The notes under the pieces: model-generated | Told to the model about the DNA's origin: nothing | The model's database searches: none | The model's input: only the letters and a program-made list of their open reading frames with translations | From: Sympetrum striolatum | Taxonomy: Eukaryota > Arthropoda > Insecta > Odonata > Libellulidae | Direction: 5' to 3' | Length of the DNA: 64,000 nt | Assembly: GCA_947579665.1 (NCBI GenBank) | Contig: OX388347.1 | Coordinates: 26,342,562 to 26,406,561, forward strand | Shown here: piece after piece, positions 36,201 to 49,895 of the stretch | How the letters are laid out: each line of letters begins with the position of its first letter | How positions within the stretch are numbered: position 1 is the first letter of the stretch | Made by a program: the position numbers and the translations under genes

Positions 36201-39200
36201 AATCATGTTTACGAATCTTGAATACGAGCGAATGACGACCTTATCAGATTTATTGCCGTATGAGTCCCAAAAGCTACGCTATATGCAACTTCAGTCAATA
36301 TTTGCTCCAAAAAATCTATTCTTAGCAAAGTAAGCTCTGCAGAATTATCCATACTGATTTCACCTAACTTTGGACAGAAATATCAAATATTAGTATAAAA
36401 TTACTCAAATGCAAGTTATAAATTTAGTCAACCAGACATAATTGTAATAAACTATGAGAATATGAGAATTATTAAAAAAATAACACGTTTTATCCTGGTT
36501 CTAAAGCCAAAAATAAAACATTCTTTGCAATTTAAATAATAATCCTGTTATACACTCATGTAGATTACATTACTTGTGCGATAAGTAAGACGTCTCATAA
36601 ATAATGACTTATTGTCATGTTTTTTGAATTTATCTTTTGCATCCTATTCCTATCCTCTAGTAAAAGCTGGGACTTATTGAATATTCTCTTGCTATTTATG
36701 CAATCGGTTATACCAACATTTTCTATCTACACAAAACACCATGCAAAAATAAGGGAAAGTTCACATATTTCGAAATAAAAAATATCTATGAGTATTAAAT
36801 TAATTTTGGGCTTAAACCATCTTCTTCTATACTTTATCTTTTCTTCACTAAAGATAGGACGAATTGGTGTACTTTTCCATCATTCCTTCGTTGTAATAAA
36901 CTTCATACGCTTAAAAACAACTAAAGGTACATATAAGCGGAAAATTATCAATTATTCTGTGCTGTTTTTAACATTTATCCTTCAATCATCATACTGTTTC
37001 AAGACATCAATGGAGTAAAACTACATTATCTAGATTTAAGGATAGAGCGAAGTATGTACATGTTCGGCCAACATACACTTTTAGTAGAACGTGAACGTGG
37101 CGGAGGTAAAGGTTTGGGAACTTCTGCAACAGATAATCCCTCCCAAAGTATTCTTTATCCTAATTGTTAGTATGGAAATATTTTAGATAGATTTTTTTGC
37201 AGAAATTTAAAAAGAAAGAAACAAAAACTTGCACAGAGCGGTTTTTAGAATAGTTTGAACATATTGCCAGTCTGAAAAATAGCTAGCCCGAAAGCTCATT
37301 GGAATCCCACTCCACCGATAGCTACAAAAGGCTTCTGAACAGTAATCAAGGTTCGAGTATCGAGTACTCGGAATGTTTGACTTGAAAGAATATAGTACCG
37401 AAATTCTAATTGTACGTTCTCCAATGAAGAATTATATCTCATACTGAGCGTCAAAGATGAATTTGAGCAGTGATAACAGTTGTTCTCAACAGATTTTATA
37501 CCTCTTTCTTTGAGATTATGACTGAACATCTTTACAATTTTTTATAAGAATAAAAAGATAATAAGTAACATGACTGGGACTAGAACACTATTCTCTCATT
37601 TTGAGCAAGTTTTAATTGGAGCCTCTCAGATTCGGAAAACAGTCTTTCGATAAAAGGGCTTAGGAAAAGAAATAGTAATAGATAACAGAAAGTAAATAGA
37701 AATACTAGATAGACGAAAGAAATTTTAACATTTGAGAAACGCTTTATTTTCTACATAATTATAAAAAGGTAATAATTTCACTATTAATTTAAAAAATCAT
37801 AAAGTTCAAAATAATGTGCCAACACTTTTTGTTGAGAAAGAATATTTTAATTTCATCTCAACCTTATTAATTTTATACAAATTGATTTAACTCCAAATGG
37901 TCGTGAATTTTAAATATATTCTAAAATTAATATTATTATAGATATATGAGTATTTGGGTAACTGAATATTTCATATGTTATCTTATATAATAATCATCGA
38001 TGTTTATATTTATAACTTTATATATTTATTTATCCGATGCCGATCCGATCCGATGCTCTTACTGCCCTAAGAAATGCAAAGGGGAAATTTTCTAACTTTA
38101 ATATCAGGCACTTACCGAAATGATAGAAATATAAATTTTTGGGAATCGTTAAAGGTCCATAGGAGTATTACATACTGATATTTATTTGTCCAATGTACTC
38201 TTGGTTCGACTCTGCATGACTAAAATCGTTTTTTATAAGAAATGAACGTAATGTTTATTTTGATCGATTGAATTGCATTGCAGATATTTTTTTCTTCTGT
38301 AAAATGAAATTATAAAATATGGTTGAACAAAATCGAGATTAGTATCAAAAGAAAGGAAATTGAATAAAACTTCTTATTTTGGTCGTAGAATATCGAATTC
38401 AAGTCGAAATGGAGAGAATTCAGACAAAAATGACGACAAATTTCGGTAATTTTGTGCGTGTAAACAATTCCCTAGCGACAAAGGAGATTGTTGAAATCAA
38501 CTCTCTTACGAATATACGAAGAAATGTATAGGGAGGGAGAGCCAATATTTTATGACAATAAAACCATTATAGTCCGGTCAAATTAGACACATAAAAAGGC
38601 CTGACTTTGCAAAAGGTCACGTATGGCTGATTTTATATGTTGTTAGGATATATACCAGCATTATGTGATCGATTTTGTAGCTTCGGAAGACCTGTGCGGG
38701 CTGAACAATATCCAAAAAAACCATTTAAATTTGTGTGCTTTCCTTAATTTTGGTTCAGTATCTTTCAAAGCAGGAAAGATGGGGGCGAATCGGACCAGCC
38801 GGTGAATAGGAACGATTTAAAAAAAAGTAGGCCTAAATCTGAAACGGTATTGCTACGATTGACGGAATGTTACTGACGTTGCTTCTTGTTAATCATTTCC
38901 TACTGCAAGAAACGAGATCATTTCGACTCCATTTCTTCCTTTTAAACAATATCGCGTGTAGGCTTTCACGAGAGAGAGGTGAAAAATAGGACTTTTATAA
39001 AACTTTGGATTGATTAAACTGATGGTGAGAATGTAGCTATTTCTCGGATTTCATAGCTACTACTTTTTGTTGTTTATTAGTGTATTACATGGTGCTGCCA
39101 ACAATCTTAGAAAATTCTCAGTCGGGTGAAAAGGACCAACACTTGCAGGTGTACATTTCCATGCTACAGTTCGCATCTGAAGTATTACATCTCTTCCTAA

Positions 39201-40099
39201 GGATAAATAAGTGTATAAATTGTAACTGCACTGTACTAGAACTGCGTTCTACAGAAAATATTGTTTGTAAATACTTTACAGAAGATAGCATTTACAACAA
39301 TTTAAGTGCAAAATTAGCTCCATGCGTCAAGAACTCTCCAAGAAACACCTCTCCAAAAATTGGACATTTTTTCCAAAAAGTGGAGTATATTCGTTTTCGT
39401 CGAGTCATTGGCAAATATCGTGAAAATTACTCACACTAAGAGGAAAATTATTATTTTCTAAATAAGTAAAATATTTATATAGTTTTAATTTTAGCCCAAA
39501 GCGACGACCGTATGCTCACAACAATACTTCATAAGGTGATATACCCTTTCCCCTACACTCACATAACAATGTCTTCGGCGGTAAATTGAGACTGGCCGCG
39601 TCATACCCCTTCTCACACTTGATCGAGATTATTTACATTTTTGGTGATTGTATTTAATTGTCATCCCGTCATTTTTGACGGAGGAATCCACTAGTTACTC
39701 GATAATCTTTGAAAACTCGAGTACTTTGGATTCCCTTTACCACGTCATGTGAGAAGTGAAATAGTTTGTCTTTGCTATTCTCACTAAGCAAAAATGCTTC
39801 AAAACAGATGAAAGGAAAACACAGCGAAATGAACGTATGAATGAGGAATGACAACATAAATCGTATTGATCATTATCATTCCTCGCTCTGCCTTATTCTC
39901 ATAATCATACTCATACCAAAAATGAAAAAAAGTAAACGAAAGATGCATAATTTTCAATGCTGTTCCAAAGGGCCGATAAAAATGTTCTATTCAATCACCA
40001 CTTACGGAAGCATAGAAGATGGGAGAGTCACAGATCTTCGTTTAATTCCTTCTAGGGCACCGCGATTCTCCAAAGGTGGAAAAACAATGCGTAGGAGAA
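33247..40099. other. A+T-rich non-coding DNA, mostly featureless
   Basis: The only structure of note is a perfect 12-bp stem with a 4-nt loop at 33455-33482. A short tandem CCGATCCGATCCGATG lies at about 38044-38056. An open frame at 39080-39439 on plus starts with GTG and matches nothing I recognise. No repeat family copies were found. Confidence 0.45.
33455..33482. repeat. Perfect 12-bp hairpin
   Basis: ACACTATATTTC at 33455-33466 is the exact reverse complement of 33471-33482, with loop ATAG. It is A+T-rich and stands alone. Confidence 0.85.
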
Positions 40100-40490
40100 T
40101 TCCTCAGTGACGAACAGAAGGTAGGCTGCGGTGCGTACATCGACCTCAAGAGTTCTTTCTCCCCCACATAGAGTTTCCGGCGCATACGTGACATTGGCTG
40201 CGTCGCCCTAAAGAGAGGCCGCTGTCATCGCGAAAACAACTAATCTGCTATCTTCGTCTGACCCCGAAAATTGAATCCTTGGAAAGTGGATGAAAAAAGG
40301 TGATTGTTTTCACGCGATGGATTTCTCAGTAACAGGAAAGCTGTTTCGTGGTATGAAATCGGCACAAATGCGTATAATGAGCGCTTCAGAGAAGAAGAAG
40401 ACCTGGCTTGCTATCTGCGAGGATATACCCTCGGCACTTCCTGGAAGGGGTTAGTAGTTTCTCTATCGCAAGCGTACGAGGTTTAGATTT
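40100..40490. other. G+C-richer, CpG-bearing patch
   Basis: Elevated G+C and CpG compared with both flanks. A 60-codon plus-strand frame (40304-40486) and a neighbouring 89-codon frame (39841-40110) show no recognisable motif. It may be regulatory; nothing firmer can be said. Confidence 0.3.
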
Positions 40491-42720
40491 AATGGGAATT
40501 TCAAACCTTTAAAATCGACGCATAAAAATCAATTGACTTCACTCGCGATATGATTGCCGATTATGATGAACTTTCATCCAGTTTATTATTTATTTCTCAT
40601 GAAAACTCAGTCCTTAGCATGATGATATTTCGATTTTTGAGTAGGGTCTTATTTAGCTTAAATGTTTCAAGTTTGCTCACTAGAGTGAACATGAAGTTGA
40701 TACGAAAAAACTCTTGAGTTAATAGCATCTCCGGACCGACATATACTATCCTCTGAGAGCGGATGGTATTGAAGTAAATTAAATTAAATAGTAAAGTATC
40801 AAGGAGGCATTTCTGGATCATAATTTAGCATTTCAGTCAATATTTCGTTTTCATTACATTGGAAAGCAATTACACGAGGTATTGAATAACAAGAAATGCA
40901 ACATTGGTCAGTTGCGTCTTCTAAACCTTTAAATGGATGTTAATAAATAATTTACGGTCCACGAGGAAAATCCTTCGCGTGAAGCGAAAAGGCACTTCAG
41001 TCAAAATAAATTTTACCATTCTATATTTTAAAAACGTTTAAATGGAATTCATAATTTTAACAACTGAATTTTAGTGATAAAATAATTTGAGTTCAGAGAT
41101 TTAATGTTTATTCATGAGATATATGTTAACTTATGATGCCTTTCTATTTAAGGCCAGGTTCTCATTCAAATAAATATTCCTATATATGGAACCCAATGAG
41201 ACAGTGAATTGACACGTAATTCGGTTTACAAGAAATTGGTACTTTATAGTTTAGTCTACTACCTTTCCCGTTAAGCAATCTCCACCGCATTTCTGTTTAC
41301 TAGCGATGGCATAGAACACAGTTAGTGTTGACATTTTCTGTTAGTCTGAACTAAGTTGTGTTCCGGCGCAAAATGAGAAAAGATAACGCGTGGTCAGAGA
41401 CAGAGAGACAATAGAAGATAAATAGAAGAAAAGAGGAGACAAAAAATGAGGGCGAGAGAGAGATTGAGAGAAAATGCGAAAGGAGTATATTGGCGGACAT
41501 TAGTAGGTGACAGCGCATCAAAGTGAAGAAGGCCTTTTACATTCCTCCCTTGAGAATGACTCAGCTGAAATTCTTTTCCGCATACTTTGGATTTCAGAAA
41601 TGGACCAAGAGCAAGGCCTTCCTCATCCAGATGATAATCTTGGATTCGTAATGCCTGAGAGGAGAATGGAGCAGATTCTTAAGGCATTTGATACATGCGA
41701 TTACGACCTAGAGATGGTATACAAGGCCGCCTTAAATCCACTATGTAATATTCCGCACATTAGATTCACAAGTCATTATGGCCTATTTTTAATGATTCAC
41801 CCTCTAATGGAAGTATTTGCTACTCTTTCGATGTAGGATAGAATAAATTGTATTTTTCCCACATTTTAACTCAGCATTGCTTATAGCTGAACTTATATCA
41901 ACGGTACTTAAGCAGATATTTCCGCTACCATATTCTCTGATGAATAGACTAAGCGTTTAGTCATTTATAACAGGATACAGAATAATGCATCTTTTATCTA
42001 ATTTTCCACATTCCTGCCCATAGCTTTGATAACGTGTCAGCTACGGAGGTATGAGTGATGCTGAATAGTTGAGATGATTAATGTATCTTCTTATGTGATG
42101 CTAACACAATTGTTTCTTACTCGTGGAGTCACTTACGAGGACATTTTTCGCTTAAAATATTTTGGCCTTGTAAGGAAAGCAATGGCATACTATCTCACTC
42201 CTCATCCTGACTAGAAAGCCTTATTTCCCTACCAACTCTAGGTAGCAAATGATAAATGTGGTGAGGTACCAATCGGCCTTTGGGCTGAATAATTTACAAG
42301 AAAAAACAAGAGATATTCTCATAGGAGTAGGCTGAGTAATGCCATTCATTTTGGTCACTCCATTCTGAAAGCTTTGAGGTGTTTTTTCGTTGGGCCATTT
42401 TTCTACACTTAGGATTGCTACAATTTAGTTATCTGGACCAGTTATGAAAACATCAGTAAAAATTCTCACACATTTTCTGGCCTAGTCACCTCTAATCCTC
42501 TACGAACTTCAGTAAACTGTTAGCGGAGGGCTTGAGAATCCAATCAATCCTCGATAGATCGACTATATAGATAGACGAATCATTTACATACTAATCAAAT
42601 AAGCAAAACTTGAGTATTTACGATTAAAGTTACGTATTCAGAAACGATTTTAACTCATAAATGTAGAAGAAACTAGAAAAACACTGCGTTTACCACAAAG
42701 TTAAGAGGATGTCCGGAGAA
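40491..42720. other. Non-coding DNA with a purine-rich tract
   Basis: A GA-rich tract lies at about 41396-41470. A plus-strand frame at 41507-41836 (109 codons, GTG start) has a hydrophilic middle (PERRMEQILKAFDTCDYDLE) but no family I can name and no clear splice context. Confidence 0.35.
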
Positions 42721-42790
42721 TCAGAGGATGACGATTATTCGTCGAAACTAGTCGCGTGTATTCATTAAAATAAAAAGCCTTTCGTGGAAA
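42721..42790 (+). mobile_element. Retroposon tail related to the 14.2-kb insertion
   Basis: It contains GACGATTATTCGTC (a 5-bp stem), then GAAACTAGTCG, then AAAATAAAAAG, then TTCGTGGAAAA. The minus strand of the 14.2-kb insert and of the window end shows the same order: a GATGGC-like stem, GAAACC(T/G)GGTC, an AAATAAA stretch, then GTGGAA. The shared order supports one dispersed family, although divergence is high. Confidence 0.45.
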
Positions 42791-45745
42791 AAGTCCAATT
42801 TTTCTTTTAGTTATAATTTTCTACAATATTTGCCTTATTCTGTGAAGTTTCCAAAATGTAGATTTATACAGCAGAGTATAAATCTACTCCCCCTTATTGA
42901 CGAGTTTGAAAAGTTTTAATATTAAACATTCATCAAAACTTACAACACTTCCTTACAAGAGGTAGCAAAACCTCTGTTTGCGGGAATAAAAAAGAGTAAT
43001 TGAATTTACGAGTCTGTAAATCGAGTAAGGGATCGCTCCAAGAAGTTGTCTCCTTGATTCGCCAAAGGTGATGAGGAACAATACTCACAGTATGATCCCA
43101 AATTAGCGCTACCCAACGCACCGGAAATAAGCTCGGAATTCTCAGCAGCAAGCAGCGATGGATAAACTATAAAAAGAAAACGCAGTTGAAACATTTTCAA
43201 CATATTTGTATAACTTAGTTAATACTAGGTTACAATATAATGCATAAATTCATGAGATACCCTTTATTCAAGATGAGTTACTGAGAATTAAGAATATCAC
43301 AGTGTAAGATAAACAAATCAATGCAGTTATCATAAGAGGAGGGTTTAGAACATGGTCTGCAGCTTGCTCAATCCTAGGAGGAAGGCAAAATATTCTTCGG
43401 AAATAGTTTTGCAATATTTTAGATCATTATTAAAGTTTCGTCTGTAATTACATCGTTACCTGCAAAATCTTTAGTTTTACTTTTCCTGTTTGGTTTTCGG
43501 CGACCTTTGAAGAAGTTATAATAATTTGATCACAAAGGAGAAGAAGTTAGGATTCTTAACTTTAATGATCATCATTTCATAGAGATAAAGAAATAAGGGA
43601 AAATGGCGGGACCAATATTGATACCTGTTTTGAGGAGTGCTAAGTAAAAGGGATTCTCTATTCTAGAGGAGGTACCTCGATATCTTGCCGACTAAAGTAA
43701 TTACAAAACGCTTTTAACTAGGTAACAAACGTAAGCAAGGAGAGGACGTACACCTTTGAGAACACCGATGATTGTGAAAAGAAAATTCGATTATTCCGCG
43801 AAACTTGATTTCCGTTCTACGCGAGATTCCCCACGCCAAGTTGAGGTCGAAAGCGGCGTCGGGACGTTACAACGAACTTCAAAGGATCCCGATGATAGGT
43901 ATGCTTCCAATTAAGCTTTAGGATTGACATTTATCCTTGAGGTAAACAAAGTATTTCGAGGTGAGGGAATATTTTTCCGAGGTAACACCGGTGTGGATAC
44001 GAAAGAAAAACGTGCACGTTGAAACTTTCCGGGCAGATTCCGAGGAAAATCCATACAACAAATGTCACTTATTGCACGATTTTTATTCGATTGACACGAT
44101 TCTGAGAAAAGGTTCTATCGAAGGTACACCATTCGGTAGAAGGATAAACGGTGACACAATCATTCTGATAACCGAGGGGGAAGAAACGGGTAACAAAGAG
44201 GGTAGCTGCGATGTCATAGCAGATGTTGAGAAATGATCATAAATAGGTGACAGAACAAATAATAACATTTGTAAAACTTCTCGAAAATTGCAGCCAATAA
44301 CTTAAAAAGAATGTGCACTGAATCATAAAAATGATTCGAAATTAATTTCAGCTTTAAATCAATTTCCACATATATATATGAGGAATGACAAAAATTGGAA
44401 TATCATTATTCGTAGGCGCTCTCAGATGGGCGTACCAAAGGCGAAATGACCCAAGCTCTCGAAGCACTATTAACATTGCTACTACGACGATTCCTACCCC
44501 AAATTGTAATATAAATTCTAATTCCACAATTTCTAGAGTCATTTGGCATTCAGAGAATGTTTCAGAATCAATGATTAGGTTCCTGCTGCAGTCGTTACCG
44601 TGAAAATAATTTTACCACTCGTAATTTTCAGCAGAAGACCATATACACACAGCTATAAGAGAAACTATTTTTTTTCGATCTATTAGACATCTTTTGAAGA
44701 ACTTGTTTTTTACTTTCATTGAAGATACAACGTAAACGGGTCCGAAGAAGAACGTAGCGACCACAGTTTATAATCACGAATTTAGCGCTTCTTCTTTGCA
44801 ATCTAATTCCGCTCATGTTTGATTCAATTCATACATTTAATTGACGATTGTATATCTTAAAAGCTTCAATAGACATATATTTCAACTACAATACAGATCA
44901 TATATATTTGTGATGTTTATTACAAGAAGTAAATAAAATATTGTTTTACAATTTCACTTAAGCAGAGAAATAAGGAACAATTTCAATTAAAAAAAGTCAC
45001 TACTTGTCAAATTTATATGCAAATTTCTAACAAAAGAATGTCTTGCAAAGATATAACAACACATGGAATCCTCGTAGAATTCAAAGAAGTGGAAGTGGTT
45101 TCGTATCTTTTAATGAATATTCAAAATTTCCAGTGCTTCGACCGAAACTTTCGGAGTAGCTCTCAATAGCATTAGTCTAATGCGAATGGTACCAAGTAAA
45201 AACTCTTATTTCTCACTTATTACAGCATTATCACCAAATTCTCAGATAAGCTAAACATTTTATGGGGTTGGAAATAAGTCAGTAAATCAAATCCGCGTTT
45301 GCCACAGAATAACTAGTATAGAACTCATTATTTAATATCGGTTGAACAGGTGTATGAACGAGAGAAGAAAAAACACTTAGGACTGGAAAACGAAAAATGT
45401 GAATAATTCAAGAGTAGCTGGCGTTCTCGGAACTGCATCAGAATGCTAGCTATTTCCTCCGGAATTTAAAAATAAAAAGAACCTTCCTTTCAAAGCCGGA
45501 TTTATGAGAGCAAAATGTAGGTATTTATAGCCTTTCGTCAGACATAATAACTCAAAGGAAATTCCGATGAACGTCGATTCAACACAATCATATCCGCCAT
45601 TTTATATAATCTTCAAAGATGGGTAATTCAGTAATTTATTGATCTCATAAGGTGTGTACAACAACTATAGACATTCTTCCATGAAAAGTATCAATTATGT
45701 AACCAACAAAGAATGATAAATCGGAAGTCGAGAATTATAGAAATG
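42791..45745. other. Non-coding DNA, nothing firmly recognised
   Basis: A slightly G+C-richer piece at 43790-44240 carries a 91-codon plus-strand frame (GTG start) with no recognisable motif. The rest is A+T-rich. Confidence 0.4.
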
Positions 45746-45871
45746 TGTTATAGATTGTGTTATTATGGGTCGCTATTTCATCTCTCTCTCGGATGTCGGC
45801 CACGTTTTGCCATGTGATGCTTTTGTTCGCAATAAACTCATAAAGTCCATCTCCATCTGGTTTTCGTAACA
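45746..45871 (+). mobile_element. Possible short LTR remnant
   Basis: The segment begins TGTTATAG and ends CGTAACA, giving TGTTA/TAACA inverted ends. It contains an AATAAA polyadenylation signal at about 45831-45836, close to the right end. It is only ~126 bp long, has no clear TATA box and no matching flanking duplication, and the left boundary could be a few bases off, because TGTGTTATTATGG at 45756 is another possible start. It could equally be chance. Confidence 0.25.
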
Positions 45872-45924
45872 GTGATTTTTACCTTCGGTACCGCATCACG
45901 CTAAAATTGCATCATAGAAGTCAC

Positions 45925-46250
45925 ACAGGACGCGATCTGTCGTAGCGAGCCAGTTTTGATCGCTACGGGCTGCGATCCGTTTTTACAAAATTACAGAAAA
46001 TTACTGAATTATAGAATTAAAAAATTACGAAATTACAGATTTCTACCAAGACAAGCGCCGTCGTGGCGCGCCGCGCTTAGTTTCTCGGAAACAGCCGGAG
46101 ACGGGTACCTTTCGGTTCCCAGAAACATGCAAAAGAATGCGATTTTCACGAAATCCTTTCTGTGGCGTATTCTCAGATACATATAGATTGAAATTAAGAA
46201 ATAAAAAAAAATCGATTTTTTGAAACCGCGAGAGTAGAAGACCCCCTTAA
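45925..46250 (-). repeat. Probable transposon fragment with G+C-rich core
   Basis: Read on the minus strand it begins CTTAAGGGGGTCTTCTACTC, then a TTTCAAAAAATCGATTTTTT block, then a G+C-rich core (GGCGCGCCACGACGGCG). At its other end an imperfect stem has CGTAGCGA pairing with TCGCTACG (about 45941-45966). Several AAATTACAGA-like units sit between. The layout looks like one end of a dispersed DNA element. I could not find the opposite terminus in this window. Confidence 0.35.
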
Positions 46251-47977
46251 GGTCTGAATATCATTGGTCTATGCCAATGACTTGCAATTTCATTTTGCTT
46301 TTCTCGGAAATGAAGAGGTAACCAAATTCAGATTCATATTGACTTATAAGATATGCCTTCGGGACAAAACACCAGCCATACTCTACGAAGAGTAAGCTAC
46401 TCTTAACTTACCTCGAGATCTATACTTTTCGTTCATTACCCAGCGAATAACTCGAAATGTGTTTGTCTACCGTCTTGGCAGACCAACGTTAAAGCAGGAA
46501 AGTATGCTAATTGAGGACAGCTCATTCCTTCCATAAGACACTATATCTAGCGCAAAAAACTTCCTGCGACATGTAATAAAGGCTCGAATGTATGATTTCT
46601 TCGTAATTGCTTTGTGATTGCATTTCTTCCCTTGCGGATTATTTAAATGTGACGTTTAAAATCACCTCAAGCAAATTAAGACTCATTACAAACGACATTT
46701 ACCGCTCCGCTGTTTGGAAAAAGTCTCCCTATTTTTGCCTTGCTAAAGTCGTTTTCAATAACTCGATCTTAATTAACACCCAAACATAATTCGTCAAACT
46801 CAAGAAAAAGTACATAGAAAATCAAACTATCAGGATAAAAATGAGTTCATTCGTAATTAAAAAATGCCGCGTCTCGTAAAACGATAGTAAGGGGCAACAC
46901 GCCAAGATCACAGCTGCATAAGACGCAGAAAAGCGGTAATACGTTCCAGATATCAAACTCAAAAGGGGTCGTCAATCACAGAGAGCGGAATGGTTTTGCT
47001 CGGAAATTTATTGGAGAGTCTCAATTACACATATCAAAGGAAATTGATCCACGTCTTCAATGCTTCGCCGTCACGTCAAATAAATTGAGCTCCCAATTAC
47101 CCTTGTACTTGGGCTCCGTCAATTTCCCCTCTAATAGCTCTATTGTGGATGTTTCTTGGGCACATGTTGCGAAACGAACAATCCCATGAGTTAATTAGAA
47201 AAAAATGCTGGTCGCAGGTGTACTTTTGTGACACGAATGCAATAAAATAGCATTAAAAAACATGTCACAGGCATGAATATTTAAACCACGCTTTATCTTA
47301 ACATCAGTTCTCTCTTGGAGCAAAGGAAAGGCGAAAAATAACGTCGAAAAATTGATTCAAAAATTTCAAGTTACTAACTCTGAAAGAATAATTTCTGCTT
47401 CTGAGCGACTATTATCAATGAATTTTGCGGATAACTAACCTCCAGGGAAAAAGAAAGACTTTCGAAAACTTAACTCTTTGAATCAGTAAAAATGAATACG
47501 AAAAATGTAACAAACAAATCGTCTACTAAATGTAAGAAACCGTTTTTACGTGCGTTTACGTAGGGTAAATATTGGTAATTTTGTGTCATTGGTAAGTTTT
47601 GGTTTTTGATGGATTTTTATTAGTTTAACATGAAGTTCGAATTAAAACGAATTTTGAAAAAATATCGATCAGTAATAAGGATAGCTCGTTTAATAGCGAA
47701 ATGTAAATTTTCGCTACAATAGGATGGTAAATACATTTCCACCTTCGATTACGCATAGCACACCGTCGAATAGACTGTCACTTTGTACTGCAAAATTATA
47801 AATGATGACAAAAATGATTGGATAAATTATAGCAGTTTTACATAGATGACCAAACTATTTGCTATATACTAATACCATTAACTAAACAAAATTCAAAACC
47901 ACAGTGTTACTACCTATATTAGAATTCGAAAAATAGTTCGTTTAGGCGTCCATCAAAAATATAGCCTATTTATCGAT
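46251..47977. other. Non-coding DNA, nothing recognised
   Basis: No repeat copies, structures or coding motifs were found. Confidence 0.45.
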
Positions 47978-49257
47978 GGTAATTCCGGTAGAGATGCCCC
48001 ACCTAAGGAAATTACTTCATAACAACCAATTCAGTGATAACAAGAATATGAAATTGCGTGATAGAATAGAACATTTATTGATTATTAACAGTATGTAAAC
48101 AAATTATGCTTAAAAACATTTCCACCCAAAATATTAATTTTTTCCGAACCCATGCATTTAGCCATCTCTCCCGAGTGTCCGGGTGAGAAACCTCTATACC
48201 CCACCCCTGTGAGAGAGATGTCCCGTTAGCTTAAACTGAACTTAATCCGGAAAATGTTGTTATATGACAAAATTGTTAAATTTAACTTGAAATTAGGATC
48301 TAACTAAACGTTTAGGTTAACTTTAAAGCCAATTCAGAAATTTCATTTGCAAAAATTAAGCCAAATATTGCAGAACAATTAGAAAACAATATCCAATTAA
48401 AATTATAATGAAATTTTCAATTGGTACGAATGGGAGCTAGAAAAAACACCGTCGATATGCGTGAAAAGAACTCCTAACGGGAGTTCGTTGTAAATTTAAA
48501 CGCAGAAAGCCTATTCCATAGCTTTTCTAGTTAATTCCTCGAATATTCGAAGGATACCATTAATCCAACCAGTTTTGGTGCCCCTTCTTTCCTTCCTACA
48601 TGGAATATGTATCTCGTCATCTTTAAGTTGGGTCATTGTGTACTCAGAAATATTATAAAAATATTTATACAACAAATAAGATAATACGTCATCTTTTAAT
48701 CGTGCATAAAATGCATTCGACTGTGGATTTAAATTTGAATTGAAATTTAAATGTGGGTTACAAAGGTTTTCTTGAAAAAAGCCTTGATCAGTCCCACCTT
48801 AAAGTTAAGTTGATACTAATAAGGTAGATATACCGAAGATAGCACTGAGGCGTCTATCCCGAGAAGAGGTGGGGCGTCTATCCTTTCAGTGCGGGAGTTA
48901 TGCCCTTAAGACCAGTGAGGCTACACTTTGTCCAAGATGGACAGTCACTGCACGTGGATATCAGATGAACCTATAGCTACAAGTTATCGCCATTTAATTA
49001 AAAATATTCACACATTTAAATTGATGCCAGCCAGAAAAAATATACTCTATCTCTAACAGGGCGGAAAAAAACTGTATCTATTTGAAATTATGTTATAAAA
49101 CGGCGTAAAAAGACTTAATCGCCGTGAAACTCTTGCAGATAGACGGGTGCCTTCCAACTGACTGACGGACACCGTCAGTAGAGTAATCTTGTGGTTTCCC
49201 TCAAAAATACTACGACTGGGGCATCTCTCCCGGTGAGGCATCTCACCCGGAATTACC
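47978..49257. mobile_element. TIR element, 1,280 bp, non-autonomous
   Basis: The 26 bp at 47978-48003 and the reverse complement of 49232-49257 agree at 23 positions, both beginning GGTAATTCCGG. At the right end the unit (C)GGG(A/T)GAGATGCC(C/T)CA is present twice (49218-49231 and 49232-49250). Related CATCTCTCCCG and GAGAGAGATGTCCC pieces lie inside the left end (48170-48230). A further doublet, GGCGTCTATCC, occurs twice near 48850-48880. There is no transposase frame. No clear target duplication was found next to the ends (left ...TTATCGAT, right TTATATCC...), so the superfamily is left open. Confidence 0.65.
49160..49185. repeat. Small perfect hairpin inside the TIR element
   Basis: CTGACGG and CCGTCAG pair around an ACA loop, close to the right end of the 1,280-bp element. 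Confidence 0.7.
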
Positions 49258-49895
49258 TTATATCCTACACTAGCATCATACTATTTAGTTTCACTACATT
49301 TTTATCGGAGGAATTTCGCATTTTAGTTCTTGAGAAGCGTCCAGACACTATCTCACACCAGCTTCGCAGCTACGTCGCTCTGAATGGGATATTATCCCAC
49401 CAAACTTACAGACTCGAAATGTTTTCAGCAAAACTAATTTTATTTTTTTATTCTTTCATATGGAAGTTAGTTAACAGTTCTCTAATCTCTGATTCATACT
49501 ATGCGAATGTGATGCCTCACTCATATCAATCTCAATCGATGGAATCAAATTTTAGTATTATGCATCAGAATTCCTGATTTACTTAAAAGGCGACCTTCGT
49601 AAGGGTAATAGGAGTGCCAAATCTGTATTACGATCAACTGAGAGACTTTTTATCGATGTGATGACTGTTATTGGGGTTGAAGGTCTTTGTCACTTTGTGC
49701 AGTATGAGAGTGATATTGTGTCAGAAGTTCGACATAGAATAGAGCGTTAAATTAACAAAAAGAGCAAACAAGCATCAATATCCAGGCAACGCTCTAAACA
49801 TTGCAGTACCTTGTTGATTTTAATATAACTAAGACATATCAATCGTTTGATATTTCAAACTCAGCTATTTTTACTGTAATTAGTTATCGAGGAAA
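49258..49895. other. Non-coding DNA, nothing recognised
   Basis: An open frame at 49191-49577 on plus (128 codons, GTG start) crosses the boundary of the neighbouring TIR element and has no recognisable domain, so it is not called. Confidence 0.4.

Noticed and set aside
38575..38640. TA-preceded GTCCGGTCAAATTAGAC resembling a transposon end
   Set aside because: No inverted partner was found in the window, so a transposon terminus cannot be supported.
41396..41836. GA-rich tract followed by a 109-codon frame as a promoter plus gene
   Set aside because: The frame starts at GTG, matches no family I can name, and purine tracts are common in such DNA.
49191..49577. 128-codon plus-strand open frame
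   Set aside because: It begins inside a TIR element and crosses its boundary into unrelated sequence, so it is not a unit.
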